Shown: positions 13,517 to 13,788 of the stretch, piece by piece | Layout: every line of letters starts with the position of its first letter | Numbering within the stretch: position 1 is the first letter of the stretch | NCBI GenBank assembly: GCA_039188505.1 | Contig: JBCCZC010000124.1 | Coordinates: 1 to 13,788, forward strand | DNA: 13,788 nt | Direction of reading: 5' to 3' | From: JBCCZC01 sp039188505 | GTDB taxonomy: Bacteria; Pseudomonadota; Gammaproteobacteria; Xanthomonadales; SZUA-38 | Position numbers and translations under genes: made by a program | The notes under the pieces: model-generated | Database searches by the model: none | Told to the model about the DNA's origin: nothing | Seen by the model: only the letters and a program-made list of their open reading frames with translations

Positions 13517-13657
13517 TTCGCTATCTTTGAGAAGACCCGGATCCCTCCCGGTCTCCCCACTCCTGATCGAAACGCGGTACCGCCAGCGCCTCGGGGCGCG
13601 AACGTCTGTCGCGTTAGGACATTCCAAATTGATTTGCAGGCCTCTGAAGGCGGGCTC

Positions 13658-13788
13658 ATGAACCTGACTGAACTCAAGCAGCGGACGGCGACCGATCTGC
13701 TGGAAATCGCGCGCGAATTGGGCGTCGAAAACGTATCCCGGGCGCGGAAACAGGACGTGATTTTCGCGATCCTGAAGTCCCAGGCCAA
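13658..13788 (+). CDS. rho: Transcription termination factor Rho, N-terminal end (3' end outside window)
   Basis: The first 43 codons of rho, open to the window edge. MNLTELKQRTATDLLEIARELG and RARKQDVIFAILKSQA match the Rho N-terminal helical domain (E. coli MNLTELKNTPVSELI..., MRKQDIIFAILKQHA). Rho is the hexameric RNA-dependent ATPase that ends transcription of untranslated RNA. GAAGG lies 7 nt before the ATG at 13658, fixing the start. The RNA-binding OSB fold and ATPase domain lie outside the window, so intactness cannot be judged. The position after trxA is the conserved arrangement. Confidence 0.96.
   Translation, partial: MNLTELKQRTATDLLEIARELGVENVSRARKQDVIFAILKSQA

Noticed and set aside
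1..13788. CRISPR arrays, tRNA or rRNA genes, prophage or transposase genes
   Set aside because: No regularly spaced direct repeats, cloverleaf sequences or mobile-element proteins were seen; most of the window is dense protein-coding sequence.

Overview
The window (about 64% G+C by eye) comes from a gammaproteobacterium that I cannot place more closely. The evidence is a divergent rhlB / trxA-rho block, a sigma-32 gene on the same strand as ftsE-ftsX, and proteins that align along their length with remembered Escherichia coli RhlB, TrxA, Rho, RpoH, Ung and FtsEX. All assignments come from reading the sequence; no database was searched.

Layout, left to right. The 3' end of a histidine kinase (+) runs tail to tail into a 2-Cys peroxiredoxin gene (-). 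A strong hairpin terminator separates the peroxiredoxin from rpoH (-). The 367 bp between rpoH and ung hold a regulatory cluster and, separately, a 163-bp nearly palindromic repeat. The cluster consists of a CIRCE-like HrcA operator overlapping a sigma-E-like promoter, plus a more distal sigma-70-like promoter. Next, all on the minus strand, come ung, a two-receiver response regulator, ftsX, ftsE, gspF, gspE, gspD, gspC and rhlB. On the plus strand trxA and the start of rho close the window.

How the genes work together. gspC-gspD-gspE-gspF encode the inner-membrane connector, outer-membrane secretin, ATPase and platform protein of a type II secretion system; no pseudopilin or gspL/M/N gene is visible here. 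gspD/gspE and gspF/ftsE overlap by ATGA, gspC/gspD nearly touch, and ftsX overlaps ftsE. The secretion genes, the ftsEX cell-wall-hydrolase activation module and a tandem-receiver regulator whose first receiver lacks its phospho-acceptor Asp therefore look like one transcription unit. rhlB lies just upstream on the same strand, with a 129-bp gap and no clear terminator. rpoH, normally beside ftsX, is here separated from it by the regulator, ung and the repeat.

The most interesting points are the compact HrcA/sigma-E-like control region of rpoH, the coupling of type II secretion genes to ftsEX, the degenerate first receiver, a GspE without its usual four zinc-binding cysteines, and the long palindromic repeat. 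I see no CRISPR array, tRNA, rRNA, phage or transposase gene. I did not find a wholly new system; the novelty is in regulation and gene arrangement.
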